From Liolophura sinensis (taxonomy: Eukaryota; Mollusca; Polyplacophora; Chitonida; Chitonidae): a stretch of 64,000 nucleotides of DNA. Positions 12,601 through 22,509 of this stretch are shown piece by piece (within the stretch, counting starts at the first letter, position 1; each line of letters begins with the position of its first letter). The notes under the pieces were generated by a model, which saw nothing but the letters and a program-made list of their open reading frames with translations, was not told the origin of the DNA and searched no databases. The position numbers were made by a program, and so were the translations under genes. The stretch is from assembly GCF_032854445.1 (NCBI RefSeq), contig NC_088304.1:11357704-11421703 (forward strand), read 5' to 3'.

Positions 12601-15600
12601 ACCTGTAAAAGTTAACTTTGTTTTGCGCAGACCTCGCCCACTTTACTATACGTTAAACAGTCCAGGGTGATTAACAGATATGGACATGTGAACTGGTCCA
12701 AGTGCTGACTTTCCAACGATGGCCGAGCTATCAGTGGAGCAGTGAGTCTGTGCATGGCATGTCGTGGATTGAGATGTGAATGTACAAACCTGCTGTTACA
12801 CTGGTCGTGTTTTTGCCTTATTTCTTACAATTAGCGGGCTAAATCTGCCAAGGAACGACCGTTTTTCACTGGGCATAGCGTAGCATCATTAAGGTCGCCG
12901 ATCTATTCGAGGGAATGCAAATGACCGGCCGACTGCATCAGTGACAAACGGTGTAAGGTCGCAAGGTAACTTTGAAAGCCGTGTTTGTGGAACATGTATC
13001 CTTCGAACAAAGATCATAAAGGGGAAAACGTCATCGATCCGATCCGGGATCCCGGCCTAGGATCTGCTATTCGCAGATCCATTCTAGTTATTATTATTAT
13101 TATTATTTTTTTTTTTTTTCGATTTTGTTAGCAGCAGAACTCCAACACCGTTCAACATAGAAGTTTAAAATTTTGTACACACAATCTAAAAAAAATTTTC
13201 TAGGGGTATATTTTTTTTTTTTTTTGCTATGTCACGTGGTTCGGCCGCCATATTGGATTTTGTGTAAAATCTTTAAAAATCTTCTTCTCCAGAACCACTG
13301 AACCGATCGATCTCAAATTTGACATGCAACTAGTAGGTGAGGAGTTCTTCAAAGTTTGCGAAAATGGTTCACTTCCGGTCAAAACTCTGGAAGCTCGCCA
13401 TTGGTCGAATTTGTGACGTCACAAAAAGTTCTCAAAGTTCATATGGTCTGAACGTATTCTGATGTATCTTGAGCTGCTGATTCCGAATCTGGCTGTATTT
13501 TTTCAATATCTGTGTAACTTTTTGAGATATCAGCCAAAAAATCAATAAAGTTACGTAACTTCAATGACCTGTAACTCGAGAACTAGGACAGCTAGAAGTG
13601 TGCAACCTGCACGAAATTGTAGCCCAAGACATGCTCTTTCGAGCATTCGTCAACGGATTTCAGCTCCGATCAATAGTTTTTTCGCTACAAGCGTTTAAAT
13701 CACAACACCGTTTTTTGTTTAGAAAAAGGTGGGAATCCTATTGCTTTAACATGGAGTTAGATGGGGACTGGACTGGGTTTATAGTATTTGAGCTGATGCT
13801 TTCGGACACACTGTCCGTGATCTCCCGAAACAGTTGTAGGATGACATTGATTCCAGTTCCCATCTATCTCCAGTACTCTATTAGAAGGCGTAGAGATCTA
13901 ACTACAACAGCAATCGACGTGGACCTGTAAAAGTTAGCTTTGTTTTGCGCAGACCTCGTCCTCTTTACTATACGTTAAACAGGCCAGGGTGACTGACAGA
14001 TATGGACATGTGCCGTGCTCCAAGTGCTGAGTTTCTAACGATGGGCCGAGCTATCAGTGGAGCAGTGAGTCTGTGCATAGTAGGTCGTGGATTGAGATGT
14101 GAATGTACAAACTTGCTGTTACACTGGTCGTGTTTTTGCGTTATTTCTTACAACTAGCCGGCTAAGTCTGCCAAAGGACGACCGTTTTCCGCTGGGCATG
14201 GCGTAGCATCGTCAAGGTCGCCGATCTATTCGAGGGAATGCAAATGATCAGCCGACTGCCTCAGTGACAAACGGTGTAAGGTCGCAAGGTAACTTTGAAA
14301 GCCGTGTATGTGGAACATGTGTCGTTCGAACACAGAAGATGAAGGTGAAAACGTCATCGATCCGATCCGGGATCCCGGCCTAGGATCTGCTATTCGCAGA
14401 TCCATTCTAGTTATTATTATTATTATTTTTTTTTTTTTTCGATTTTGTTAGCAGCAGAACTCCAACACCGTTCAACATAGAAGTTCAAAATTTTGCACAC
14501 ACAATCTAGAGGAAATTTTCTAGGGGTATATTTTTTTTTTTTTTGCTATGTCACGTGGTTCGGCCGCCATATTGGATTTTGAGTAAAATCTTTAAAAATC
14601 TTCTTCTCCAGAACCACTGAACCGATCGTTCTCAAATTTGACATGCAACTAGTAGGTTAGGAGTTCTTCAAAGTTTGCGAAAATGGTTCACTTCCGGTCA
14701 AAATTCTGGAAGCTCGCCATTGGTCGAATTTGTGACGTCACAAAAAGTTCTCATAGTTCATATGTTCTGAACGTATTCTGATGTATCTTAAGCTGCTGAT
14801 TCCGAATCTGCTTGTGTTTTTGGCATATCTGTGTAACTTTTTGAGATATGAGCAAAAAACTAAAAAAATTACGTAATTTCAATGGCGTTTTAATCGAGAA
14901 CTATGGCAGCTAAAAAAGTGCAAATTGCATGAAAATGTAGTTCAAGACACGCTCTTTCGATCATTCGTCAACGGATTTGAGCTCCGATTAAATGTTTTTT
15001 CGCTAGAAGCGTTTAAAAAAAAACACCGTTTTTGTTTAGAAAAAGATGGGAATCCTATTGCTTTAACATGGAGTTAGATGGGGAATGGACTGGATTTGTA
15101 GTATTTGACCTGATGCTTTCGGCTACACTGTCCGTGATCTCCCGAAACCGTTGTAGGATGACATTCAGCTATACAGTACTATATTAGATGGCGTAGAGAT
15201 CTAACTACAACAGTAAACGGCATGCAACTGTGAAAGTTAGCTTTGTTTTGCGTAGACCTCGTCCTCTTTACTACACGTTAAACAGGCCAGGGTAATTGAC
15301 AGATATGGACATGTGCCGTGGCCCAAGTGCGGGCTTTCTATTGATGGCCGAGCTATCATGAGAGCCGTGAGTCTGTGCATGGCGTGTCGTGGATTGAGAT
15401 GTGAATGTACAAACTTGCTGTTACACTGGTCGTGTTTTTGCGTTATTTCTTACAAATAGCGGGCTAAGTCTGCCAAGGAACGACCGTTTTTCACTAGGCA
15501 TAGCCTAACTTCATTAAGTTCGCCGATCTATTCACGGGAATGCAAATGACCGGCCGACTGCCTCAGTGACAAACGGTGTAAGGTCGCATGGAAACTTTGA

Positions 15601-15712
15601 AAGCCGTGTATGTGGAACATGTGTCCTTCGAACACAGAAGATGATGGGGAAAACGTCATCGATCCGATCCGGGATCCCGGCCTAGGATCTGCTATTCGCA
15701 GATCCATTCTAG

Positions 15713-16320
15713 TTCTGTTTGTAATTACTGTAGTTTACTCCAGGCACCCCGGATTGTAGGATTATGCCGAATTTTTCTGTTTGTAATTACTGTAGTTTAC
15801 TCCAGGCACCCCGGATTGTAGGATTATGCCGAATTTTTCTGTTTGTAATTACTGTAGTTTACTCCAGGCACCCCGGATTGTGGAAGCTTGCTGTATGCTG
15901 GAGTTTTCTGTTAGAATTGCTGTGGTTTACTCCAGACTGATTTAAGGAAGCCTGTTGTATGCTGTATTTTTTCTGTTGTAATTGCTGTGGTTTACTCCAG
16001 ACATTCTGGTTTATGGAAGCTTGCTGTATGCTGTTTTTCACAATTACTGTATGGTTTACTCCAGGCAACTCGGATTTGCAGAAGCTTGATGTATAATGGA
16101 TTTTTCTGTTGGAATTGCCGTGGTTTACTCCAGACATTCTGGTTTATGGAAGCTTGCTGTATGCTGTTTTTCACAATTACTGTGTGGTTTTCTCCAGGCA
16201 CCTCGGATTTGCAGAAGCTTGCTCTATGCTGGATTTTTCTGTTGGAATGGCTGTAGTTTACTCCAGATATTCTGATTTATGGGGGCTTGCTGTATGTAGT
16301 ATTCAATATTCCTGAGTGCG
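15713..16320. repeat. minisatellite, 62-bp unit subfamily
   Basis: Directly after the last CTAG come two identical 62-bp units (15,715-15,776 and 15,777-15,838) and a third that diverges after about 40 bp. Looser relatives continue to about 16,300. Their shared core is TTTACTCCAGGCA, a GG(A/T)TTGTGGAAGCTTGCTGTATGCT-like stretch written here only in outline, and TTTTTCTGTT. The family is clearly ancestral or sister to the 75-bp array that follows. Confidence 0.9.
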
Positions 16321-16352
16321 GCGTAAAACACCAATCAAATAAATAAATAAAT
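16308..16352 (+). mobile_element. SINE-A 3' tail fragment
   Basis: A short piece (GAGTGCGGCGTAAAACACCA followed by ATCAAATAAATAAATAAAT) matches the 3' end of the SINE family found in full at 23,649. It separates the 62-bp and 75-bp parts of the minisatellite. Confidence 0.75.
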
Positions 16353-17840
16353 ACTCCATGCACTCCGGTTTGTGGGAACTTGCTATATGTATTTTTTTCT
16401 GTTCTGTGGAACTTTTGTTGCTACTTTTAGGCTTTACCGGTTTGTGGCAGTTTGCTATATGCTGAACTTTTCTGTTGTTTGGAATTAATGTGCGGGTTTA
16501 CTCCACGCATTCCGGTTTGTGGCAGTTTGCTATATGCTGCACTTTTCTGTTTTTTGGTTAATGTGCGAGTTTACTCCACGCATACCGGTTTGTGGCAGTT
16601 TGCTATATGCTGAACTTTTCTGTTGTTTGGTTAATGTGCGAGTTTACTCCACGCATACCGGTTTGTGGCAGTTTGCTATATGCTGAACTTTTCTGTTGTT
16701 TGGTATTAATGTGCAGGTTTACTCCACGCATACCGGTTTGTGGTAGTTTGCTATATGCTAACTTTTCTGTTGTTTGGTTAATGTGCGAGTTTACTCCACG
16801 CATTCCTGTTTGTGGCAGTTTGCTATATGCCGAACTTTTCTGTTGTTTGGAATTAATGTGCAGGTTTACTCCACGCATACCGGTTTGTGGTAGTTTGCTA
16901 TATGCTGAACTTTTCTGTTGTTTGGAATTAATGTGTGAGTTTACTCCACGCATACCGGTTTGTGGCAGTTTGCTATATGCTGAACTTTTCTGTTGTTTAG
17001 AATTAATGTGCAGGTTTAATCCACGCATACCGGTTTGTGGCAGTTTGCTATATGCTGAACTTTTCTGTTGTTTGGTTAATGTGCGAGTTTATTCCACGCA
17101 TACCGGTTTGTGGCAGTTTGCTGTATGCTGAGCTTTTCTGTTGTTTGGAATTAATGTGCGGGTTTACTCCACGCATTCCGGTTTGTGGCAGTTTGCTATA
17201 TGCCGAACTTTTCTGTTGTTTGGAATTAATGTGCGAGTTTACTCCACGCATTCCTGTTTGTGGCAGTTTGCTATATGCTGAACTTTTCTGTTGTTTGGTA
17301 TTAATGTGCAGGTTTACTCCACGCATACCGGATTGTGGTAGTTTGCTATATGCTGCACTTTTCTGTTGTTTCTAATTAATGTGCGAGTTTACTCCACGCA
17401 TACCGGTTTGTGGCAGTTTGCTATATGCTGAACTTTTCTGTTGTTTAGAATTAATGTGCAGGTTTAATCCACGCATACCGGTTTGTGGCAGTTTTCTATA
17501 TGCTGAACTTTTCTGTTGTTTGGTATTAATGTGCAGGTTTACTCCACGCATACCGGATTGTGGTAGTTTGCTATATGCTGAACTTTTCTGTTGTTTGGAA
17601 TTAATGTGCGAGTTTTCTCCACGCATACCGGTTTGTGGCAGTTTGCTATATGCTGAACTTTTCTGTTGTTTAGAATTAATGTGCAGGTTTACTCCACGCA
17701 TACCGGTTTGTGGCAGTTTGCTATATGCTGAACTTTTCTGTTGTTTGGAATTAATATGTGGTTTTACTCCATGCATACCGGTTTGTGGTAGTTTGCTATA
17801 TGCTGAACTTTTCTGTTGTGTGGAATTACTGTGCTCTTTA
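16353..17840. repeat. minisatellite, ~75-bp unit, about 20 copies
   Basis: The unit carries TTTACTCCACGCATACCGG, a TTTGTGGCAGTTTGCTATATG block and CTGAACTTTTCTGTTGTTTGG. CCACGCAT-type landmarks recur about every 73-76 bp from 16,503 to 17,771. Because 75 is a multiple of three, long repetitive frames stay open on both strands with 25-aa periods. Units differ by 1-3 bp indels (73, 75, 76 bp) that shift the frame, so I treat it as noncoding. Confidence 0.93.
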
Positions 17841-17924
17841 GAATTCCTGTGCTGTTTGCTTCAGACATCCAGGATTACCCCTTCTTTACGCCTGACTGCA
17901 CCGTTGGCGTTGGGCACGAAATTA

Positions 17925-18100
17925 GCGAGTTCAGTTGGCCCAATCGACTAAATTAAGCGTCATTGGCTCAATCGACTATGAAAGCGTTGTTGGCTCTCAA
18001 TCGACTTAAGCATCGTTTGCTCAATCGACTAAAGTACTGTCGTTGGCTCAGTCGACTAAAGTCCTGTCGTTAGCTCAATTGACAAGCGTCCCCATTGCTG
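17925..18100. repeat. degenerate ~25-30 bp tandem repeat
   Basis: Six variants of GTCGTTGGCTCAATCGACTA follow each other between 17,930 and 18,095. Spacing is irregular and there is no coding frame. They extend the tandem-repeat domain to about 18.1 kb. Confidence 0.75.
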
Positions 18101-18317
18101 CACAAAACACTGAGTAAAGCAGTGTTCACATGGTGCTATTTGTTGCATCAGCTCGTCGAGTTCGACTAGTCTAACAGAAATATGACATTTCAATATATTT
18201 TGATGGGCCGCGTTAACGCCATGTGATTTGTCGAATTTTACAAAACCTTTGAAATTGGTATATATGCCTACCTTAATGGTTATCCAATTTTCGTTTGACT
18301 AGACGACACTGGTATAA

Positions 18318-18632
18318 GTGAGTGAGTGCGTAGGGTTTAACGTCGTACTTAACAATTTTTCAGTCGTATGACTACGGAGGAGTCTTTAGAATGCATGTAA
18401 TATGCGTCCTTGTTGCAGGACGGATTTCCACCTCTCTTTTATCTAGTGCTGCTTCACTGAAACGACATACCGAAGGCAAGTAAGCAGCCCCACCCGAGCC
18501 ATTATGCTGATACAGGTCAATTAGTCGTTGCTCTATCCCCTTCATGTTGAACGCCAAACGAGGAAGCCAACTTCCTCTGTTAAGATCTTAGGTGTGAGTT
18601 GACCCAGAACTGACCCCGGGTCTACCGCGTAG
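18318..18632 (-). mobile_element. SINE-B (tRNA-derived), reverse orientation
   Basis: It begins with GTGAGTGAGTG and reads into TTTAACGTCGTACTTAACAA, the complement of the 3' end of the copy at 20,925. It ends near the degenerate tRNA-like head around 18,600-18,632. Near-full length and diverged. Confidence 0.8.
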
Positions 18633-20924
18633 TTTGTAACATTTAAAGTGAGTCCCCCACACACCATGCTTAGTATCCACGAGCATACAAATGTTTCAAT
18701 GTCATAAGGGGACCAATTTCAAATGTATCTTTGTATATCCGGTTAATTGCCTAGGCACCAGGGCTGAGCGTCTATTCTACATGTCTAAGCACAATACTAT
18801 CATGGGCCCCTGGGCAAACATATGGATTGCCGCCTGCCACATATGCAAAAAACAAACAAAAAAAAAAATTAAAAAACAACAAACATAAAAAAGCAATGTT
18901 AAATTTTGAAAGTCAGTGTAAATTTAGAGGCCCCCTAAACCCATGGGGCTGCGGGTCAACTTCTGACTGTGTGTGTGCCGCTGCAAGACGATGGCGGGGA
19001 CTAAGGTCTACTTCGACCAAAACGTAAACAAGAGATTTGAAACAACTGCTGAAATATTAACAATCCTCACAATATCATTACAAATTCAATTGGTTTTCAA
19101 ACATTGTCACAACACTATCAATGAAATCAGTGAAATCATGACTGTGGACTGTACTTCCAGGATTGGGAGCGATTACAGCGCCCCCTGTTGTCATAATGGC
19201 GCACCGCCACAGATGAGAGCAGTGTTGTAAGACGTGTAGGCCTATGTGGCTAAAAGCATTACTGACACATGCGTCTCATCCATAGCCAGAACTGCAATGG
19301 TGGAAACAAATGCACGCCATCGAAAGACAGGAACCTGCGGCATCACAATTTACAATGTTCAGGTTATGTACCATACCCACATTTCGGTAGCCACATAGCC
19401 GAATATCGGTAGACACATAGCAGAAGCTGCAGACTTGCATAGCAGTGTAGAACTTGCAACGTTCAAAGTTACAAGCATACGGTCTTGGCGGATATCCCCT
19501 TCCATAAACGTCAAGCGAAGAAGCTACAACTTCCTCTTTTAAGGTCTTAGGTGTCACCCGATTTAGGATTGACCCTGGATCTACCCTCTCCGAATCGGAC
19601 GCTCTACCAACTGAGCGGCTTCGCATAAGCCGATGCGCGAAACTCTTCATTCGATACCCCGCCAATGGAGGTAATGTTTTTGACCGATGTTTGTCACTCT
19701 GTCAATAACTTTAATCACAGAGAAAGCCATGCAAGAATTTTGATGAAACTTTATGCCCTTTTGGTTTTGTCATAAACACCAGTATATATATATATATATT
19801 GGTGCCGATCATGAAGGATTCAGAAAGGTCCACGGTTTACTCCAGTTATACTCCAGTGAAACTCAGGGTCAAGAATTTGGGCGCCCATACTCGTTACCTG
19901 TGTCAAAGTAGCCCCAGATACGATTCTTGTTTTTCTCCGAATCCCTCATTAACCGCCGTGGCCGAGGTAAAGTATAAGTAAACATTTCTTGGGTATGCTT
20001 CGTTAAACAGCATCTCTTATCATCTGAGTGGGGAATAGGCCTACAGATCACAGAAAGTGTAAATTAGGGATATTTGATGAGTTTATATGTGTAAATAGTG
20101 GGAAATTTTGCTTCGAAAACGATAGCCAAATAATTTGACGATTATCTGCTTGCTGCAAAGTTATTCTGCATTTGTGTGCAACATGCTGCTTAGGATTCTG
20201 AAAAACAATTTTTGCGATCGCATACTGTCATGCTAAGAAACAAATTTACAATGGCACGAATATTGCTGATGTTGCAAAACAGTTATGTAATGGGAATCAT
20301 GACGCGCCACCCGGTATCACCTGATGCTGCGAAGCAATTCTGTGATGGCGCGTAGCAAGCTACGATTTTGCAAAGCAATTCTCCCATAATTTTGCAACGT
20401 GGCTATAAGGTACTTGGTAGCGTGGATTTGTACAATCAACATATTGACTCACACGACAGCCATACAGCTTCGCGGATCTGTAGAAGATATTACGATGGTA
20501 CACTATCAAACGATTCTTGGAGAGCAAAATATAAATACCCAAAGAATTCAAGTTTTCATAACCATACATACGTGTAATTCATCTGCAGTATTTAATATAT
20601 ATTTAAAAGAGAAGTCCGGAAGACCAGCTCATGCTGTCTTCCTTTTTGGCCGTACTTCAGAAGGTCTTCCAGCAGCTTGCTAATGGGCGTGCGTTTCACC
20701 CGTGCTCTGCCCGGTTTCGTCCCACCATTATGCTAAACGCCGTCGTGTAAGTGAAATATTAAAAAAAAAATAATAAAAAATAATAATATTCTTTGCGGCC
20801 TAAAAGACAAATTAAATATATCAATAAATAAATAAAAGAGAGAACTGGTGACGATAACCACCAAAACGCATGTAAGAAATTATTGCTTGTGTACCAGTCC
20901 AAAATATCTTTGATCATAGACCGG
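18633..20924. other. noncoding stretch with SINE fragments
   Basis: I see no exon-like frame here. 19,497-19,632 is the head part of a reverse SINE-B (ends in a CTACCAACTGAGCGGC-type tRNA-like box). 20,610-20,775 is a 5'-truncated SINE-A. A short (TA)n lies at 19,782-19,799. Near 20,170-20,400 three loose repeats of a GATG(T/C)TGC(A/G)AA motif occur. The rest is unremarkable AT-rich DNA. Confidence 0.6.
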
Positions 20925-21190
20925 CACAGATGGCGGAATTGGTAAAGCGTCCGCTTCGGGGCCGGTAGATCCAGGAGCAATCCTGGGTCGGGTCACACCT
21001 AAGACCTTTAAAGAGGAATTTGATGCTTCCTTGCTTGACGTTCAGCATTAAGGGAGCATTAAAGAGCAGTGGAAATCTGTCCTGCAACAAGGAGATACAT
21101 CGCATGCACTCTTAGGAGTCCTCCGTTGTCACATGACTGAAAAATTGTTAAGTACGACGTTAAATCCTAAGTACTCACTCACTCACTCAC
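20925..21190 (+). mobile_element. SINE-B, full length with target-site duplication
   Basis: The head CACAGATGGCGGAATTGGTA resembles a tRNA A box, and GATCCAGGAGCAATCC sits where a B box belongs. The tail is ACTCACTCACTCAC. A 7-bp direct repeat AGACCGG flanks it at 20,918-20,924 and 21,191-21,197, which fits a target-site duplication and sets the ends. Relatives: 18,318-18,632, 50,413-50,688 and 62,616-62,948. Confidence 0.85.
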
Positions 21191-21332
21191 AGACCGGATG
21201 AATGTTTCATGCAACACTACAAACGTCAGCTGAAAATGGGTTTCAAATGTGCAAGAAACAGTTTAAAGCAATTCCTCACTTTTAACAAAATATCTGCACT
21301 GCACTTTCAAATATCATGCAGCTTGATGTTCG

Positions 21333-21338
21333 TTTATT
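21333..21338 (-). terminator. possible polyadenylation signal of the receptor gene
   Basis: AATAAA on the minus strand lies about 400 bp past the receptor stop codon. Position is plausible, but one hexamer in AT-rich DNA is weak evidence. Confidence 0.25.
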
Positions 21339-21731
21339 AATCACTCTATACGTGCTGTAATTAGTAAAGATCATTATTTACAAACAAACAGTCAAGGCCA
21401 ATGTGTAATTTCCGTTTTTCCAGATGAAGAAATTATAGTCTCCAATTAGCCACCAAAAAATATTCTTTGGAGCATATAATTGCCTTATCGCTTTGTCGCC
21501 ATGGGCGTGCTGTTCGAGGTGGTTCATGTGTGCCGCGCTTAGTGCATGACTGGTGTCGTTTTTCATGAATGTCAATTGTCTATATATAATATCCAGGTCA
21601 TATTCAAGATAAACTGCAAAATGTCCAACCAATGGATGGATATATACATACACGCAGCTGACCAGATATTTGTATATACATGTATGTATATTTAATCATG
21701 TCCTCATCCTCTCCACGTGCCTTGTACATAG

Positions 21732-22509
21732 CTAAGTACTAGTTGACATGGTATCTAATCTGGCCCTTCTTTTGCGTTGCTGGCTTTGCTCATGGTTTTC
21801 TTCAATTTCATTCACTGGAGACGGCGGCTGTAATTCCCGCTCGGGAACGTTGTCCACGTTTATGCGCATGTGCACGTCCGAATTCTGTCTCCGGCGGGGA
21901 AATAGCGGTATTTGAAGTGCTTCTGGATCAGCCACAGGCAACGTCTGCTGGGCGGTACCTTTACACGGTAAGGCCATTTTGAAACATTGGCGAAAGTGCT
22001 TACTCATGAAGCAGTAGATCAGGGGATTTACGGCGCTGTTTGCGTAGGACAAACAATGGGCGGCCACCTTGAAATAGTCAAAGAATGAACTGTATCCGGA
22101 CGGTCCGAAATCACTTTTCAGGTACACTATATGAAGTGGCAGCCAGCAAAGACCGAACACTAGCGTCACCACAAGCATCATCAGCGCCACTTTGCGGCGA
22201 GATTTTAAAGCATTCACAGTTCCTGTGGTCAGCTGCGTTTCACCCGGCCGGACGCTGTTTAACAAAAATTTCGACATGCGCAAATAACAGATGGCTATTA
22301 TTCCAAAAGGTGCCACAAAGAGAATGCCGAAAACTAACAAAGTGTAGGCCTGGCGATATCGGAAGTCGGCAAACTTCTCCACACAGTACTTCCGCTCTTG
22401 TCCCTTGTCCCAGAATTCCACAGTCTGTGAGATGACGGCCACAGAAATCTGACTGATCATTGTGAGTCCCCAGATGGAGAGCAGCTTGATGGTTGTCCTA
22501 CGGATCGTC
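21732..22509 (-). CDS. receptor exon 3 (TM4-TM7, C-tail)
   Basis: Encodes residues 167-425 and the TAG stop. The acceptor TGATTTCAG|GACGATCC abuts a minisatellite, whose last partial unit forms the intron end. Confidence 0.93.

Larger units (their letters stand above)
1..15712 (+). repeat. satellite-like array of ~1.3-1.4 kb units
   Basis: Twelve head-to-tail copies of one module fill the left quarter of the window. The same 3' end (CCGGGATCCCGG, then a GGATCTGC/GCAGATCC hairpin, then ATTCTAGTT) recurs with its CTAG at 924, 2315, 3682, 4998, 6317, 7739, 9055, 10367, 11760, 13084, 14407 and 15709. Periods are therefore 1391, 1367, 1316, 1319, 1422, 1316, 1312, 1393, 1324, 1323 and 1302 bp. 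The first copy is cut by the window edge. Length differences come mainly from an (ATT)n/poly-T tract after CTAG and from an optional hairpin cassette. Copies are very similar by eye, differing by scattered substitutions. Open frames of 60-110 aa recur but are broken differently in each unit, so I see no coding selection. The hairpin plus CTAG end suggests a tandemly amplified non-autonomous Helitron or Helentron-like element; this is inference, and no Rep/helicase is present. Confidence 0.95.

Noticed and set aside
1-15712. The regular array as a CRISPR locus or rDNA
   Set aside because: The unit is over 1.3 kb with no short repeat/unique spacer pattern and no rRNA-like conserved segments.
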